This document shows, in pieces, positions 23,981-24,207 of a stretch of DNA of 24,207 bases; position 1 is the stretch's first letter; each line of letters opens with the position of its first letter. The position numbers and the translations under genes are program-made. The stretch spans positions 3,010-27,216 of the forward strand of contig DHPF01000008.1 of NCBI GenBank assembly GCA_002407855.1. The letters are read 5' to 3'. Source of the stretch: Bacteroidales bacterium UBA5371. GTDB lineage: Bacteria; Bacteroidota; Bacteroidia; Bacteroidales; P3. A model generated the notes under the pieces. That model was not told the origin of the DNA and did no database searches. It saw only the letters and a list, made by a program, of their open reading frames with translations.

Positions 23981-24113
23981 GTAAGAAGTAAAAGGTAAGA
24001 AGTAAAATAGTTGAAATGTTGAAAAACTACCCCCTTTTTTCAAAAGTGTTTTATTTTTTATTTTCATATACTTTTCATTTTGATACCCTTTTTTTAACTT
24101 TTTAACTATTTTA
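23981..24113. repeat. Direct and inverted short repeats
   Basis: GTAAGAAGTAAAA occurs twice in tandem (14-nt step, 23981-24008). TAAAATAGTTGAAATG... (24003-24026) is matched by the reverse complement of 24090-24113 at about 20 of 24 positions, so a long imperfect hairpin of about 110 nt is possible. The base composition is simple, which raises the chance of accidental matches. Confidence 0.45.
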
Positions 24114-24179
24114 TCTTTTCCTTATCTATTTTCTATATAAATTTAACCTCTCTATATTAAACAAAAAAAATATAAGGTT

Positions 24180-24207
24180 AAAGTTAAAACGAAGAGTTAG
24201 TAAATTA
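24180..24207. repeat. Terminal copy of the 21-bp-family repeat
   Basis: The last 28 bases are the reverse complement of positions 8-35 at 26 of 28 positions (differences at bases 24 and 32 of the left copy). The sequence runs off the window end. Confidence 0.75.

Larger units (their letters stand above)
23808..24207. other. 400-nt AT-rich region without a gene
   Basis: After the clpB terminator there is a near-palindrome (AGGATTT, one base, AAATCCT at 23962-23976), two direct 14-nt copies (23981-23994 and 23995-24008), an imperfect 24-nt inverted pair (24003-24026 with 24090-24113) and the terminal repeat at 24180-24207. I see no promoter or coding frame that can be defended. Confidence 0.65.

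Overview
The window is a 24.2-kb, AT-rich stretch of a Bacteroidota chromosome, most likely Bacteroidales. The evidence is the protein types, promoters of the TTTG / TAnnTTTG kind upstream of several genes, few strong Shine-Dalgarno sites, and a glycogen cluster (debranching enzyme, GT4 synthase-like enzyme, GH57) typical of that phylum. I see no phage, transposase, CRISPR, rRNA or tRNA. Almost all genes are housekeeping; the less expected material lies between genes and at gene starts.

Layout. 1-165: terminator of ppdK and a degenerate repeat. 166-2883 (-): pyruvate phosphate dikinase. 3061-5717 (-): a lipoprotein with a beta-helix-like region and an exported DUF362 protein with two 4Fe-4S motifs, probably co-transcribed. 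6104-12090 (+): a tight five-gene unit, glycogen debranching enzyme, GT4 glycosyltransferase, GH57 enzyme, FemAB/GNAT-like transferase and rlmH, with start/stop overlaps or a 6-nt gap. 12241-14097 (-): SLC13/DASS anion transporter with RCK_C domains. 14273-17964 (-): thrS-infC-rpmI-rplT-rplS, ended by a strong hairpin; infC appears to start at ATA behind a perfect Shine-Dalgarno. 18285-19932 (+): lgt and gpmA. 20132-21406 (+): metK, preceded by a SAM-II-like riboswitch candidate. 21657-23807 (+): a ClpB-type disaggregase without the N-terminal domain. 23808-24207: terminator and repeat-rich AT DNA.

How the genes work together. The glycogen cluster handles alpha-glucan synthesis and breakdown; gpmA and ppdK act on the lower glycolytic/gluconeogenic path (3-PG to 2-PG; PEP to pyruvate with PPi/ATP exchange). 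The thrS operon supplies translation components, metK makes S-adenosylmethionine (the methyl donor RlmH uses on 23S rRNA), lgt lipidates prolipoproteins such as the one at 3061-4560, and ClpB rescues aggregated protein.

Most notable: (i) four intergenic arrays of a diverged tandem repeat with an exact 21-bp period (two DNA turns), whose relatives also lie at both ends of the window as a 26/28 inverted match; (ii) a SAM-II-like fold ahead of metK with a competing pairing; (iii) the ATA start of infC; (iv) the N-domain-less ClpB; (v) rplS placed at the end of the thrS-infC-rpmI-rplT operon. I found no clearly new defence or mobile system.
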